Shown here: one piece after another, positions 35,150 through 44,400 of the stretch
Layout: each line of letters begins with the position of its first letter
How positions within the stretch are numbered: the first letter of the stretch is position 1
NCBI RefSeq assembly: GCF_008932245.1
Contig: NZ_CP034910.1
Coordinates: 310,001 to 374,000 of the forward strand
Direction: 5' to 3'
DNA length: 64,000 nucleotides
Source of the DNA: Sinorhizobium alkalisoli
GTDB lineage: Bacteria > Pseudomonadota > Alphaproteobacteria > Rhizobiales > Rhizobiaceae
Position numbers and translations under genes: made by a program
Notes under the pieces: model-generated
Told to the model about the DNA's origin: nothing
The model's database searches: none
The model's input: only the letters and a program-made list of their open reading frames with translations

Positions 35150-35192
35150 GTTAGAGCGTCGATCTGATCCAGTCAGATCGAAACGCGCTCGA
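35150..35192. repeat. RIME-like palindromic intergenic repeat
   Basis: GAGCGTCGATCTGAT and ATCAGATCG-type arms form a stem (CGATCTGA at 35159-35166 with TCAGATCG at 35173-35180), flanked by GAGCG and CGCTC. This layout fits the small mosaic palindromes common between rhizobial genes. Confidence 0.55.
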
Positions 35193-35209
35193 GTTCGGGG
35201 ACGGACCAC

Positions 35210-36121
35210 ATGGCCAGGGAACAAATCTACCAGATCGACGATCCGCGTTTCGCCCATCTGATCGTCGGCAGCGCGCGCCTCGAGGAGCTCTATTCCGGCT
35301 GCCGCTGGGCGGAGGGGCCGGTCTGGTTCAGCGATGCCAACCAGCTCCTCTGGAGCGACATCCCGAACGAGCGGATGCTGCGTTGGACCCCGGAAGGCGG
35401 CGTCTCCGCCTTCCGGCAGCCGTCGAATTTCGCCAACGGCCACACGCGCGACCGGCAGGGACGCCTGATTTCCTGCGAGCACGGAACACGCCGCGTCACC
35501 CGGACCGAGATCGACGGCTCGATCACGACGCTCGCCGAAAGGTTTGGCGGCCGGCGGCTCAATTCACCCAACGACGTCGTCGTCCGGTCGGACGGCACGA
35601 TCTGGTTCACCGACCCGACCTACGGCATCCTTTCCGACTATGAGGGCTATCGCGCGGAGCCGGAACAGGAGAGCCGCAATGTCTACCGGCTGGACCCGAT
35701 AACCGGCGAGCTCGCCGCGGTCGCCACCGACTTCAACCAGCCAAACGGCCTCGCCTTCTCGCCCGACGAGACGATCCTCTATGTCGCCGACTCCGGCGCA
35801 AGCCATGACGACGCGCTGCCGCGGCATATTCGCGCCTTCGATGTTCTGGACGGGCAGCTCGCCAACGGGCGTGTCTTTTCGACGATCGACAACGGCATCC
35901 CCGACGGCATCCGCACCGACACGGCAGGCAATCTCTGGTCGAGCGCCGGGGACGGCGTGCACTGCTTCGCACCGGACGGCGTGCGCATCGGCAAGATTCT
36001 CGTGCCGCAGACGGTCGCCAACCTCACCTTCGGCGGCCCTCGCCGCAATCGCCTCTTCATCGCCGCGACGACGTCGCTCTACGCGATCTATGTCACCGCG
36101 ACCGGCGCCCAGGTTCCGTGA
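35210..36121 (+). CDS. SMP-30/gluconolactonase-family lactonase
   Basis: The 303-residue protein is a six-bladed propeller lactonase. Metal-binding residues are visible: Glu in CRWAEGPVWFSDANQLLWSD, Asn in LNSPNDVVVRSDGTIWFTDP and Asp in ETILYVADSGAS. Such enzymes open sugar lactones made by sugar dehydrogenases. It follows the sugar ABC transporter genes, so it probably hydrolyses a lactone of the imported sugar. No signal peptide is seen, so it is cytoplasmic. A GGGGACGG stretch precedes the ATG. Confidence 0.85.
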   Translation: MAREQIYQIDDPRFAHLIVGSARLEELYSGCRWAEGPVWFSDANQLLWSDIPNERMLRWTPEGGVSAFRQPSNFANGHTRDRQGRLISCEHGTRRVTRTEIDGSITTLAERFGGRRLNSPNDVVVRSDGTIWFTDPTYGILSDYEGYRAEPEQESRNVYRLDPITGELAAVATDFNQPNGLAFSPDETILYVADSGASHDDALPRHIRAFDVLDGQLANGRVFSTIDNGIPDGIRTDTAGNLWSSAGDGVHCFAPDGVRIGKILVPQTVANLTFGGPRRNRLFIAATTSLYAIYVTATGAQVP

Positions 36122-36278
36122 GCGGGGGGTGTCGCTTGGCATTTCGCAACGGTTCGAGCCACGTCCTACCCGGAGCTGCGATTTTGGCCAACTGCCTTAC
36201 CGGCCAGACGGCGCCAGTTTCAGGTGGCGTCCGGTAGGATTTTATCCTGCTCTCACAAAGAGCAAGCAAGCTGGACGC

Positions 36279-36548
36279 ATGAGTATGGCCGAAAAACTGG
36301 GCATTACCCTTCCCATTGAAATGGCCGACGCCATCAAGGCGCGCGTGGAGGCGGGTCTTTACGGCTCCACAAGCAAGGCAATGCGCGCGGCGGTGCGCGC
36401 CCTTCTTCGGGACGAGGAAGAGCACGAGGAGCGCCTGGCCGCAATCAGGGCCCGCGTGCGCCAGTCCCTTGTGGATCCCCGTCCGAGTCTGACGGGTGGA
36501 GAGGTCCCGAAGCACCTCAACAGTCTCTACTCCGAGCACCAAAGCTAA
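36279..36548 (+). CDS. ParD-like antitoxin, orphan
   Basis: The 89-residue protein resembles ParD/CC2985-type antitoxins: an N-terminal ribbon-helix-helix (LGITLPIEMADAIKARVEAG, then LYGSTSKAMRAAVRALL) and an acidic-basic helical tail (RDEEEHEERLAAIRARVRQS) that would wrap the toxin. In intact modules it represses its own promoter and blocks a ParE toxin encoded next. Here the ParE frame stops after about 20 codons, so the antitoxin is an orphan. The ribosome-binding site is weak. Confidence 0.72.
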   Translation: MSMAEKLGITLPIEMADAIKARVEAGLYGSTSKAMRAAVRALLRDEEEHEERLAAIRARVRQSLVDPRPSLTGGEVPKHLNSLYSEHQS

Positions 36549-36606
36549 ACGCTCGACGAAGCGATTCCAGGTTGTTTACCGCCCTGAGGCGGTCGCCGAC
36601 ATTTGA
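36541..36606 (+). pseudogene. decayed ParE toxin start
   Basis: In the frame shifted against the antitoxin, codons read KAKRSTKRFQVVYRPEAVADI and then TGA at 36604. FQVVYRPEAVADI matches the usual ParE N-terminus (xVVYRPEAxADL). Nothing ParE-like follows, so the toxin has lost everything after the first strand and helix. Confidence 0.6.
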
Positions 36607-36656
36607 CCAGACCGCCGACTTCGATCACGGCAGGCGTGGAGGAGCGGTGCAGACCC

Positions 36657-37106
36657 TCACAGGTAGCCGATCACCGCCGGTGGCCGATCCCAGGCATCGT
36701 GCCGGCCGTCCTCATACACGATCGGAGCATTCGCGAGTTCCTCATCCGTCGCGTCGTCGAGACAGGCGATGTTCACCGCATGGAACGGGCCGCCCATCAT
36801 CTCGAAGTCGGCGCTGGCAAACGGATGGACGCCGCAGTGCCGGCAGAGGACGTGGCGGATCATGCGTTCGCCGAAGCGGTATTCCGCCAAAGCCTCCTCG
36901 CCGGAAAGCAGCGAGAAATCCTCTGGCGTGACGAACACCTTCCAGAACCGCGTCTTCAGGCAGGAGGAACAGTTGCAGCGAAAGGTTGTCGTCCACCAGA
37001 CGCCCGGCCGCGGCGCTGGGGAACGGCTTCCCTCCGGTGCAAGATCGAGATTTGCGGAAAAGCGCACCGCGCCGCAGTGGCAGCTTCCGTGATAGCCCTT
37101 CTTCAT
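36657..37106 (-). CDS. GFA-family (CENP-V/GFA domain) protein
   Basis: The 149-residue protein has the zinc-binding GFA pattern: GSCHCGAVRF, CNCSSCLKTRFW and VLCRHCGVHPFA. The family includes glutathione-dependent formaldehyde-activating enzyme, but many members have no known reaction. The ATG at 37106 has AGGAGG 7 nt upstream and overlaps the stop of the SRPBCC gene. It is third in an ArsR-SRPBCC-GFA operon. Confidence 0.82.
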   Translation of the reverse strand: MKKGYHGSCHCGAVRFSANLDLAPEGSRSPAPRPGVWWTTTFRCNCSSCLKTRFWKVFVTPEDFSLLSGEEALAEYRFGERMIRHVLCRHCGVHPFASADFEMMGGPFHAVNIACLDDATDEELANAPIVYEDGRHDAWDRPPAVIGYL

Positions 37107-37567
37107 TGCATTTCCTCCTGCCGGGCAGCGACATAGGCGACGAGCCGGTCCATGCACTCGCTCCATCCCTCCGCGTGCGAATCGCGGCTCTCGGCGCTCG
37201 TGAACGGCGCCTGATGGAAGGTGAGACGCGTGCTCTCCGCCACGTCCTCGAGGGTGACCGTGATCAGCGTGTCGATGGCGCCTTCCTCCTCCCAGGTGAA
37301 GCTGAGGACGATGCGGCTCGGGGCCACGATCTCGCGATAGCTGCCGTGCGCCCAGTAATCCTGGCCTTGGGGCGAGCGGACGCAGCCGCGCCAGGCGCCG
37401 CCTTCACGAAAATCCGTTGTAATCGCGGGCACCGTGAAGTCTTTCGGCCCCCACCAGCGGGCCAGGTGTTCCGGTGTGGTCCATGCCTCGAAGACGAGGT
37501 GGGCGGGCGCCTTGAAGATGCGCGTGATGGTGAGGCCGGTTTGCTCCTTCGCAGACGGGGCATTCAT
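37103..37567 (-). CDS. SRPBCC/AHSA1-domain protein
   Basis: The 154-residue protein shows the START-like AHSA1 pattern: RIFKAPAHLVFEAWTTPEHL, ARWWGPKDFTVPAITTDFRE, and a C-terminal GWSECMDRLVAYVAAR helix that covers the hydrophobic pocket. These proteins bind small hydrophobic ligands and are very often paired with ArsR regulators, as here. It lies 32 nt after arsR and overlaps the GFA gene by 4 nt. Ligand and role are unknown. Confidence 0.82.
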   Translation of the reverse strand: MNAPSAKEQTGLTITRIFKAPAHLVFEAWTTPEHLARWWGPKDFTVPAITTDFREGGAWRGCVRSPQGQDYWAHGSYREIVAPSRIVLSFTWEEEGAIDTLITVTLEDVAESTRLTFHQAPFTSAESRDSHAEGWSECMDRLVAYVAARQEEMQ

Positions 37568-37599
37568 GATCTTCTCCCTTGCGGTCGGGCGAACCCGGT

Positions 37600-37938
37600 T
37601 CAGTCGTGATCCGATTTCTCGTTGCGCTGCAGTTCATGAAGATAGTCGTCGAGCCGGTCGAAACTGCCGTCCCAGAAGTGGCGGTACCGCTCGACCCAGT
37701 TAGCGATTTCCTTCAACGGCTCCGCCTCCAGCCGGCACGGCCGCCATTGGGCATTACGGCCCCGGGATATCAGCCCCGCGCGTTCCAACACCTTCAGATG
37801 CTTGGATACCGCCGGCAGGCTCATATCGAATGGCGCTGCAAGTTCGTTCACCGTCGCCTCGCCGGCGGCAAGGCGTGCAATGATCGCCCGGCGGGTCGGG
37901 TCGGCCAATGCCGAGAGGGTGCTGCTGAGTTGATCCAC
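37600..37938 (-). CDS. ArsR-family transcriptional regulator
   Basis: The 112-residue protein is a winged helix of the SRPBCC-associated ArsR type: LSALADPTRRAIIARLAAGE, ELAAPFDMSLPAVSKHLKVL, ERAGLISRGRNAQWRPCRLE. The tail (ANWVERYRHFWDGSFDRLDD) is typical of this subgroup, which lacks the classical metal-binding CxC site; none is seen here. It probably represses the operon from the promoter region at 37939-38000. Confidence 0.85.
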   Translation of the reverse strand: MDQLSSTLSALADPTRRAIIARLAAGEATVNELAAPFDMSLPAVSKHLKVLERAGLISRGRNAQWRPCRLEAEPLKEIANWVERYRHFWDGSFDRLDDYLHELQRNEKSDHD

Positions 37939-37971
37939 TTGTTTAACCGGACGTTTAATTAACTTATCGGT

Positions 37972-37999
37972 TTATTACAAAGATACACCGGACTGTCAA
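37972..37999 (-). promoter_or_regulatory. sigma70-type promoter of arsR operon
   Basis: On the minus strand TTGACA (37999-37994) and TAATAA (37977-37972) are 16 nt apart and lead into arsR, 34 nt downstream. AACCG and CGGTT half-sites flank the start region (around 37945-37973) and could be the ArsR operator. Confidence 0.55.
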
Positions 38000-38008
38000 G
38001 CGCTCCCC

Positions 38009-38037
38009 TTGACCTGCGACAATTGATCATCCATATA
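38009..38037 (+). promoter_or_regulatory. sigma70-type promoter of RHH regulator gene
   Basis: TTGACC (38009-38014) and CATATA (38032-38037) are separated by 17 nt. The expected start point falls inside the palindrome at 38036-38055. It stands back to back with the arsR promoter, the two -35 boxes being 9 nt apart. Confidence 0.6.
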
Positions 38038-38055
38038 CCATCCATGTGGATGGTA
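38036..38055. promoter_or_regulatory. palindromic operator candidate of RHH regulator
   Basis: TACCATCCA and TGGATGGTA form perfect 9-bp arms around TG. The palindrome overlaps the -10 box and predicted start point, the expected place for autorepression by the ribbon-helix-helix protein encoded 11 nt downstream. Confidence 0.6.
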
Positions 38056-38066
38056 GAGAATTGCTC

Positions 38067-38480
38067 ATGAACGTCAGGCAATTGCGCGACAAGACCCCGG
38101 AGTCGGAGAAGATCACGATCAACCTCGGCTATGTAGATCTGGGGAGGATCGACCTGCTCGTGCAGGAGGGCTTCTACTCCAACCGGACCGACTTCATCCG
38201 GACGGCAATCCGCAACCAGCTGGCGAGCCACTCCGACGAGATCTCGCGCTCCATCGACCGGCACACGCTGGAGCTCGGGCTGCGCGATTACGCGGCCACC
38301 GATCTCGAGGCGGTGCGGGCGGCGGGCCAACGGCTTCACATCAAGGTGGTGGGTCTCATCCGCATTGCACCGGACGTGAGCCCTGCGCTCGCGCGCGACA
38401 CCATCGGTTCCCTCACCGTTCTGGGGGCACTGCAGGCAAGCGCCGAGGTGAAGGCGGCGCTTGCGGATCGGATCAGGTAA
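38067..38480 (+). CDS. ribbon-helix-helix (CopG-type) regulator
   Basis: The 137-residue protein has an RHH DNA-binding domain in its first half: KITINLGYVDLGRIDLLVQE and GFYSNRTDFIRTAIRNQLAS. The second half is an uncharacterised regulatory part (LGLRDYAATDLEAVRAAGQR to ALARDTIGSLTVLGALQASA). It is encoded 30 nt before a PHA-depolymerase-like esterase, an association I have seen in rhizobia, and probably controls it. ATG at 38067 is preferred over GTG at 38046, which would lie inside the palindrome. Confidence 0.75.
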   Translation: MNVRQLRDKTPESEKITINLGYVDLGRIDLLVQEGFYSNRTDFIRTAIRNQLASHSDEISRSIDRHTLELGLRDYAATDLEAVRAAGQRLHIKVVGLIRIAPDVSPALARDTIGSLTVLGALQASAEVKAALADRIR

Positions 38481-38510
38481 CGCCGCGGGAGCGGCAGGAA
38501 GGCAATCATC

Positions 38511-39740
38511 ATGAAGAGCGACTTCGTCGCGGAGATCCTCCGCGCGACCGGCACCTTGCGCGCCGGCGATCCCGCGGGAGCCACCGCGATCATCCGGGCC
38601 GCACTCGCGGCTGGAGGCCTCGGGCCGGGGAGCAACGCTGCGCCCGGCGCTACGGCAGTGGCTTCCCGGCCCTCCCAATGGGCAGCGGCGCGTGTCATTG
38701 AGGGCAGCCTTGCCGGCGAGCCCGCACCCGCCGCGGATAAGGGGCCACCTTCTGGCCCGGCGTCGAAGCGGCGGAATAGACCTCTGGGCGAGGTGCTGCG
38801 CATCCTTGGGGACGGCCGGCGACGGCTTGGACTTGACGGCGCCGTCCGGAGGCTCCCGGCAAGGGTGCCCGAGCTGCCGCTCCCGGATGGTGCCGAGTTC
38901 CGGGACCTGACCTTCGCCTGCGCCGCCGGCTCGCGACGCTACCGGCTCTACGTGCCGGCTTCCGGTTCGGATAGGCTCGAGGGCCTCGTCGTGATGCTGC
39001 ACGGCTGCACACAGAGCCCCGAGGACTTTGCCGCGGGCACGCGCATGAACGAGCTTGCCGAGGAGCATCGCCTGCTCGTCGCCTATCCCGCCCAGACGGC
39101 CGGCGACAACGCCATGTCCTGCTGGAACTGGTTCCGGCCGGGCGATCAGGCACGCGGGGCCGGAGAGCCGGCCATCATCGCCGGACTGACAATCAGCGTC
39201 CGCGACGCTTTTGCGATCCCGCCGGACCGGGTCTTCGTCGCAGGCCTCTCCGCCGGGGGCGCGATGGCAGCAATCATGGCCGAGACCTACCCGGACCTCT
39301 ATGCTGGCGTCGGCATCCATTCCGGCCTCGCCTACCGCTCGGCAAGCGACGTGGTATCGGCCTTCGCTGCAATGCGCGGGCAGGGCGGGCCGGGCTTGCC
39401 GGCCGACGACCTGAAGGGCGAAGGCGGGCCGCGCTTGATCGTGTTCCACGGAACCGCCGACTCGACGGTGGATCCTTCCAATGCCGAACGGATCATGGCG
39501 TGGCATTGTGGCGCCGGGCGGATCACGCGCTCTGTCCAGCCTGCTGCCGGCGATAGGCGCGGCTACACAAGAATTGTCAGAGAAGGCGCGAAGGGAGTGG
39601 CGGCGGAGTGCTGGATTGTCGACGGGGCGCAGCACGCCTGGAGCGGCGGGAGCGCGCGCGGATCCTACGCCGACCCCAAAGGCCCCGACGCTTCCCGGAT
39701 CATGGTACAGTTTTTCCTGGGCACGGCGCCGGACTGCTAA
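38511..39740 (+). CDS. PHB-depolymerase/LpqC-type alpha/beta-hydrolase
   Basis: The 409-residue protein has an esterase domain from about residue 130. It shows the oxyanion segment LVVMLHGCTQSPEDFAAGTR, the nucleophile elbow AGLSAGGAMAA (Ser247), a candidate Asp in FHGTADSTVDP and His in DGAQHAWSGG. The pattern fits short-chain PHA depolymerases and feruloyl-esterase-like LpqC proteins. The N-terminal 120 residues are low-complexity and alanine/proline-rich, with no signal peptide, so a cytoplasmic role on granule or oligomer substrates is possible. GGAAGG precedes the ATG. Confidence 0.82.
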   Translation: MKSDFVAEILRATGTLRAGDPAGATAIIRAALAAGGLGPGSNAAPGATAVASRPSQWAAARVIEGSLAGEPAPAADKGPPSGPASKRRNRPLGEVLRILGDGRRRLGLDGAVRRLPARVPELPLPDGAEFRDLTFACAAGSRRYRLYVPASGSDRLEGLVVMLHGCTQSPEDFAAGTRMNELAEEHRLLVAYPAQTAGDNAMSCWNWFRPGDQARGAGEPAIIAGLTISVRDAFAIPPDRVFVAGLSAGGAMAAIMAETYPDLYAGVGIHSGLAYRSASDVVSAFAAMRGQGGPGLPADDLKGEGGPRLIVFHGTADSTVDPSNAERIMAWHCGAGRITRSVQPAAGDRRGYTRIVREGAKGVAAECWIVDGAQHAWSGGSARGSYADPKGPDASRIMVQFFLGTAPDC

Positions 39741-39792
39741 ATCGACAGTTTGCTTCAGTTTCTTGGCACATGCCTTATAGAGGAGACGCAGC

Positions 39793-40185
39793 ATGGACCG
39801 TTTCACCGGTGGCTGCCTGTGCGGCAACGTACGAATCATGGCCTCGGGACGACCATACCGGGTCGGCCTTTGTCACTGTCTCGATTGCCGCAAGCATCAT
39901 GGAGCCCTTTTTCACGCTTCCGCGATATTCCCTCAGGAGGCGGTGACGATCGAGGGCGAAACACGCGATTATGCCGGCCGGTTTTTCTGCCCCCGCTGCG
40001 GCTCGTCCGTTTTCGGACGCAGCGCCGACGAGATTGAAGTGAACCTGGGATCCCTGGATGCCCCTGATCAGTTGATGCCGACCTACGAACTCTGGACCGT
40101 CCGCCGCGAGTGCTGGTTGCCGCCGTTCCCGTTGACGAGACGGTACGAGCGCGATCGTGACGCCACGGGTCGCCTTGAGGAGTGA
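39793..40185 (+). CDS. GFA-family (CENP-V/GFA domain) protein, second
   Basis: The 130-residue protein carries GGCLCGNVRI, CHCLDCRKHHGALFHASAIF and FFCPRCGSSVFG, the three zinc-binding clusters of GFA proteins. GGAG lies 7 nt before ATG. It is transcribed alone after the esterase gene, 52 nt downstream. It is not a close copy of the GFA protein at 36657; the spacing and C-terminal sequence differ. Confidence 0.82.
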   Translation: MDRFTGGCLCGNVRIMASGRPYRVGLCHCLDCRKHHGALFHASAIFPQEAVTIEGETRDYAGRFFCPRCGSSVFGRSADEIEVNLGSLDAPDQLMPTYELWTVRRECWLPPFPLTRRYERDRDATGRLEE

Positions 40186-40314
40186 GGTCAATATCCGGAA
40201 CGGACTGTAGGGGAAGGCGAGTGGTCAACGAGGCCGGGAGGCGGTAAGGCGCGGTGCCGGCACGAAGCGCGACCTTCGCCAGCGCCAAGCGAGCTTGACT
40301 GGACTTAATCACTC

Positions 40315-40331
40315 CTAATCACTATGATTAG
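40315..40331. promoter_or_regulatory. operator candidate of RHH/ParE module
   Basis: CTAATC (40315-40320) and GATTAG (40326-40331) form a perfect dyad around ACTAT, with a further TTAATCACT half-site just upstream. TTGACT at 40295-40300 may be the -35 box. The position 24 nt before the antitoxin ATG suits autorepression. Confidence 0.55.
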
Positions 40332-40354
40332 TTTTGAATCGTAGAGGATTTTCG

Positions 40355-40615
40355 ATGGAGACAAAGGTCTTAACGGCTCACGTGCCGCGACCGCTGGCCG
40401 AGAAGGTGGACGAGATCGCGGCGCGACTCCAACGCTCGCGCGGCTGGATTGTCAAGCAGGCGCTGTCTGCCTGGATTGATCAAGAAGAAGAGCGCCGGCG
40501 CCTGACGCTGGAGGCGCTGGCGGATGTGGACGACGGCCACTTTATTGATCAGCAGGCTGTTGAAGCCTGGGCCAACAGCCTCGACAGCGATACGCCTCTG
40601 CAGCCGCCGGCGTGA
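40355..40615 (+). CDS. RHH antitoxin of ParE-type module
   Basis: The 86-residue protein starts METKVLTAHVPRPLAEKVDE and IAARLQRSRGWIVKQALSAW, a ribbon-helix-helix. An acidic tail (DQEEERRRLTLEALADVDDG) probably binds the toxin. GAGG lies 8 nt before ATG 40355, which rules against the earlier in-frame ATG. Its TGA overlaps the toxin ATG by 1 nt. Confidence 0.82.
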   Translation: METKVLTAHVPRPLAEKVDEIAARLQRSRGWIVKQALSAWIDQEEERRRLTLEALADVDDGHFIDQQAVEAWANSLDSDTPLQPPA

Positions 40616-40890
40616 TGCAGCTCATGTGGACGACCAAGGCGGTTTCCGACCTCGGCCGCCTGTATGATATTCTCGCACCGGTCAATCGCTTGGCTGCAGC
40701 ACGGACGGTGCGGTCTCTGACTGCCGCTCCAAAGCGCCTGCTCGAACAACTGCGCCTTGGCGAACGGCTCGAGGAATTCGAGCCCCGGGAAGTCCGGCGA
40801 GTTCTCGTTGGCCACTATGAGATCCGCTATGAAATCCAGCAGTCGACGATCTATGTCTTACGGCTCTGGCACACACGCGAGAACCGCTAG
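40615..40890 (+). CDS. RelE/ParE-family toxin
   Basis: The 91-residue protein follows the ParE pattern: MWTTKAVSDLGRLYDILAPV, the helix VRSLTAAPKRLLEQLRLGER, the strand EVRRVLVGHYEIRYEIQQST and the ending IYVLRLWHTREN. Such toxins poison gyrase (ParE) or cleave mRNA (RelE); the RLWHTREN ending is ParE-like. It is complete, unlike the ParE relic at 36541. Confidence 0.83.
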   Translation: MQLMWTTKAVSDLGRLYDILAPVNRLAAARTVRSLTAAPKRLLEQLRLGERLEEFEPREVRRVLVGHYEIRYEIQQSTIYVLRLWHTRENR

Positions 40891-41433
40891 TCTGAAGCGA
40901 CGTGCTTTCCGACATGTCCGGAAACGAAAAGCAGAGTCGGTCTCAGGCGGCGCTATTGCAACAACGCTGCACGTAAATCCGAGCGGCGAAGCTGATTATC
41001 TGAACCGAGCAGGCAAGGCGCTCTGCGCAGTCACGGCCCGAAGAGGCGGCGATCCCAGTAAACCGGGTGATGAAGACTGCCCTGAATTTCAGGGAACTCC
41101 GAATGAGCTGGATTTATCAGAATATTGCGGTCGAGTCGGGCGACAACACTGGGGACCAGCAAGATCACGCTCCTCCTTTCGAGACACCATTGCTCGCCAA
41201 ATCCCTTGCGGGCACAAGCGTCACATCGCCGCCGGCACACTCGATTGGTGATCGGCCTCGTGACTCACATCGCCCATATTCAACAGTCGCGACGGCACCG
41301 TTGATCAACCGAAACGCGTCCACGTCCGCATTCCGCAGCAACTTTCCCGCAACGCAGCAATTCCGCCCGTCCTCCGCCCGTGCTACGAAGGGAAAACTGG
41401 CGTCCGCCGGCAATCCGAGAGAACCGAGGCAAT
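40891..41433. other. intergenic, presumed promoter of permease-kinase gene
   Basis: About 540 nt without a supportable gene. The last part before 41434 should hold the promoter of the permease-kinase gene, but I could not assign hexamers or an operator. Confidence 0.4.
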
Positions 41434-44400
41434 ATGGCGGCACGCCAGCGCATCATTCCCGTTCGACGCGAATATAATCGCTGGGTCGCCAACCAGACGC
41501 TTGAGGACTATGCGCTGCGCTTCACCGCGAAAGGCGCACGGCGCTTCTCCTCCGAGCGCATCTCGCAGACGGCGATCGGCGCCATCTCCTTTCTCGCGCT
41601 GGAGGCGATCGGCGGCGCCATCACCATGTCCTACGGCACCACCAATGCGATCGTTGCGATCCTGGTGGCGAGCCTGATGATCCTCCTGGTCGGCCTGCCG
41701 ATCAGCCGCTACGCCATTCGCTACGGGGTGGACATCGACCTTCTGACGCGCGGCGCAAGCTTCGGCTATATCGGCTCCACCATCACCTCGCTCGTCTATG
41801 CCAGCTTCACCTTCATCCTCTTTGCGATCGAGGCCTCGATCATGTCGGGCGCGCTGGAGCTCGCGCTTGGGCTACCGCTCTGGATCGGCTACATCGTCAG
41901 CGCCGTCGTCGTGATCCCGCTGGTCACCCACGGCGTCCGGCTGATCAGCAAGTTCCAGCTTGCCACCCAGCCCTTCTGGATCGTGCTCAACATCCTGCCC
42001 TTCGCCTTCATCGCGCTTGCCGATTGGGAGAAGGTGGGCCTCTGGCTTTCCTATGCCGGCCTCCGGCATACTTCCGGGCCCGTAGGTACCCTCGCCCCCT
42101 TCGATCTCCTCGAATTCGGCGCCGCCTCCGCGGTCATTTTCGCCCTCATGGCGCAGATCGGCGAACAGGTGGACTTCCTGCGCTTCCTGCCTCCGGACGG
42201 CCAGCGCAAGCTGCACCATCGGATCGGCGTCTTCCTCGCCGGCGCCGGCTGGGTCGTCCTCGGCGCGCCGAAGCTCCTCGCCGGCTCTTTCCTCGTCGTG
42301 CTGGCGCTGAGCTCCGGCGTGCCTTCGACCCGCGCCGCCGATCCGGCGCAGATGTATTACACCGCCTTCGGCTACATCTTTCCGTCGGAAACGGCGGCCC
42401 TGCTCCTGATGGTCGCCTTTGTGGTCATCTCGCAGCTGAAGATCAACGTGATGAACGCCTATGCCGGGTCGCTCGCCTGGTCGAACTTCTTTTCGCGGTT
42501 GACCCACAGCCATCCCGGCCGCGTCATCTGGCTCGTCTTCAACGTGGCGATCGCGCTTCTCCTCATGGAACTCGGCATCTATCGGCTGCTCGAGGAGACG
42601 CTCGGCATCTTCTCCATCATCGCCATGGCCTGGCTTTGCTCGATCTCGGCCGACCTCTTCGTCAACAAGCCGCTCGGCCTGTCACCCCCCGGGATCGAAT
42701 TCAAGCGTGCCCATCTCTACGACATAAACCCCGTCGGCATCGGCGCGATGGGCGTTTCGGCGCTTCTCGCACTCGTCGCGCATTTCGGCGCACTCGGGGC
42801 GACCGCCGCCTCGCTTGCGCCCTATATCGCACTCATCACCGCCTTCATCGTCTCGCCGCTGATTGCCTGGTGGACGGACGGCAAGTTCTACCTCGCCCGC
42901 AAGCCGCGCAAGAGCTGGTTCCGCGAAAGCGAAATCACCTGCTCGATCTGCGAGCACCCGTTCGAGCCCGAGGACATGGCCTGGTGCCCGGCCTATGCGG
43001 CGCCGATCTGTTCGCTCTGCTGTTCGCTCGACAGCCGCTGTCACGACATGTGCAAGCCGAAGGCACGGCTGAACACGCAAATCGCAACCGTCGCCAAGAC
43101 GCTGCTGCCGGAGCCGGTCGTCGAAAGGCTCGCCACCCGCCTTGGCCGCTACGCGATCGCCGCCATCCTGTCGATCGCCGGCATCGGCGTCATTCTGGCG
43201 ATGATCGCGCACCAGACGACCGCAGCCCAGCCCGAGACCGCCGAAGTGGTCGAGCGGACGATCGCGATCGTCTTCTTCGTCTTTGCGATCGCCGCGGGCG
43301 TCGTCTCCTGGTTCTATGTGCTCGCCCATGACAGCCGCGTCGTGGCCGAAGAAGAATCCTCCCGCCAGAACACGCTACTCCTGAAGGAAATCGCCGCCCA
43401 CAAGAAGACCGACGCGGCGCTGCAGAACGCCAAGGAGGCGGCGGAGGCGGCGAACCGCGCCAAGAGCCGTTATGTCGTCGGCCTCAGCCACGAACTGCGC
43501 ACGCCGCTGAATGCGGTTCTCGGCTATGCCCAGATCCTCGAGCGCGACGAGACCATCCCGCCTGCCCGGCAAGGGGCGATCAAGGCGATCCGGCGCAGCG
43601 CCGACCACCTCTCGGGCCTGATCGACGGCTTGCTCGACATTTCCAAGATCGAGGCTGGCAAGCTGCAGGTCTATTCGAACGAGATCGATGTCCACGACTT
43701 CCTCGACCAGATCGTCGACATGTTCCACCCGCAGGCCCAAGCCAAGGGCGTCGCCTTCGAGCACAGCCGGGCCCCGTCGCTGCCGCAATATGTGCGCACC
43801 GACGAGAAGCGGCTCCGGCAGATTCTCGTCAACCTGCTGTCCAACGCCCTGAAATTCACCGATCGAGGCCGCATCCGCTTGGACGTCGCCTATCGAAGCC
43901 AGGTGGCGGCATTCACCATCGAGGACAGCGGCCGCGGCATCAGCGACAAGGACCTGCCGAAGATCTTCGAACCCTTCCAACGCGGCGATGCGGAATATCG
44001 CATGCCGGGGCTCGGTCTCGGCTTGACGATCACCCGCCTGCTCACCCAGACGCTCGGCGGTGAAATCTCCGTGGTGAGCGAGAAGGACAAGGGCACCGCC
44101 TTCAAGGTGAGGCTGATGCTCTCGGCCGTCGACCGGCCGGCGGCGCTCAAGGATCCGGTGCGCAGGATCAGGTCCTACAAGGGCGCGCGCCGGACAATTC
44201 TGGTCGTCGACGACAACCAGGACCACCGCGACCTCATGCGCGAAATTTTGGCGCCGCTCGATTTTACGGTGATTGCAGCGGCAAGCGGCGCCGAGTGCCT
44301 GGCGCTCGTCGAAGCCGTCAAGGCCGATCTGTTCCTGATCGACATAACCATGCCCGGCATCAATGGCTGGGAACTAGTGACGAGGCTCAGAGAAGCCGGC

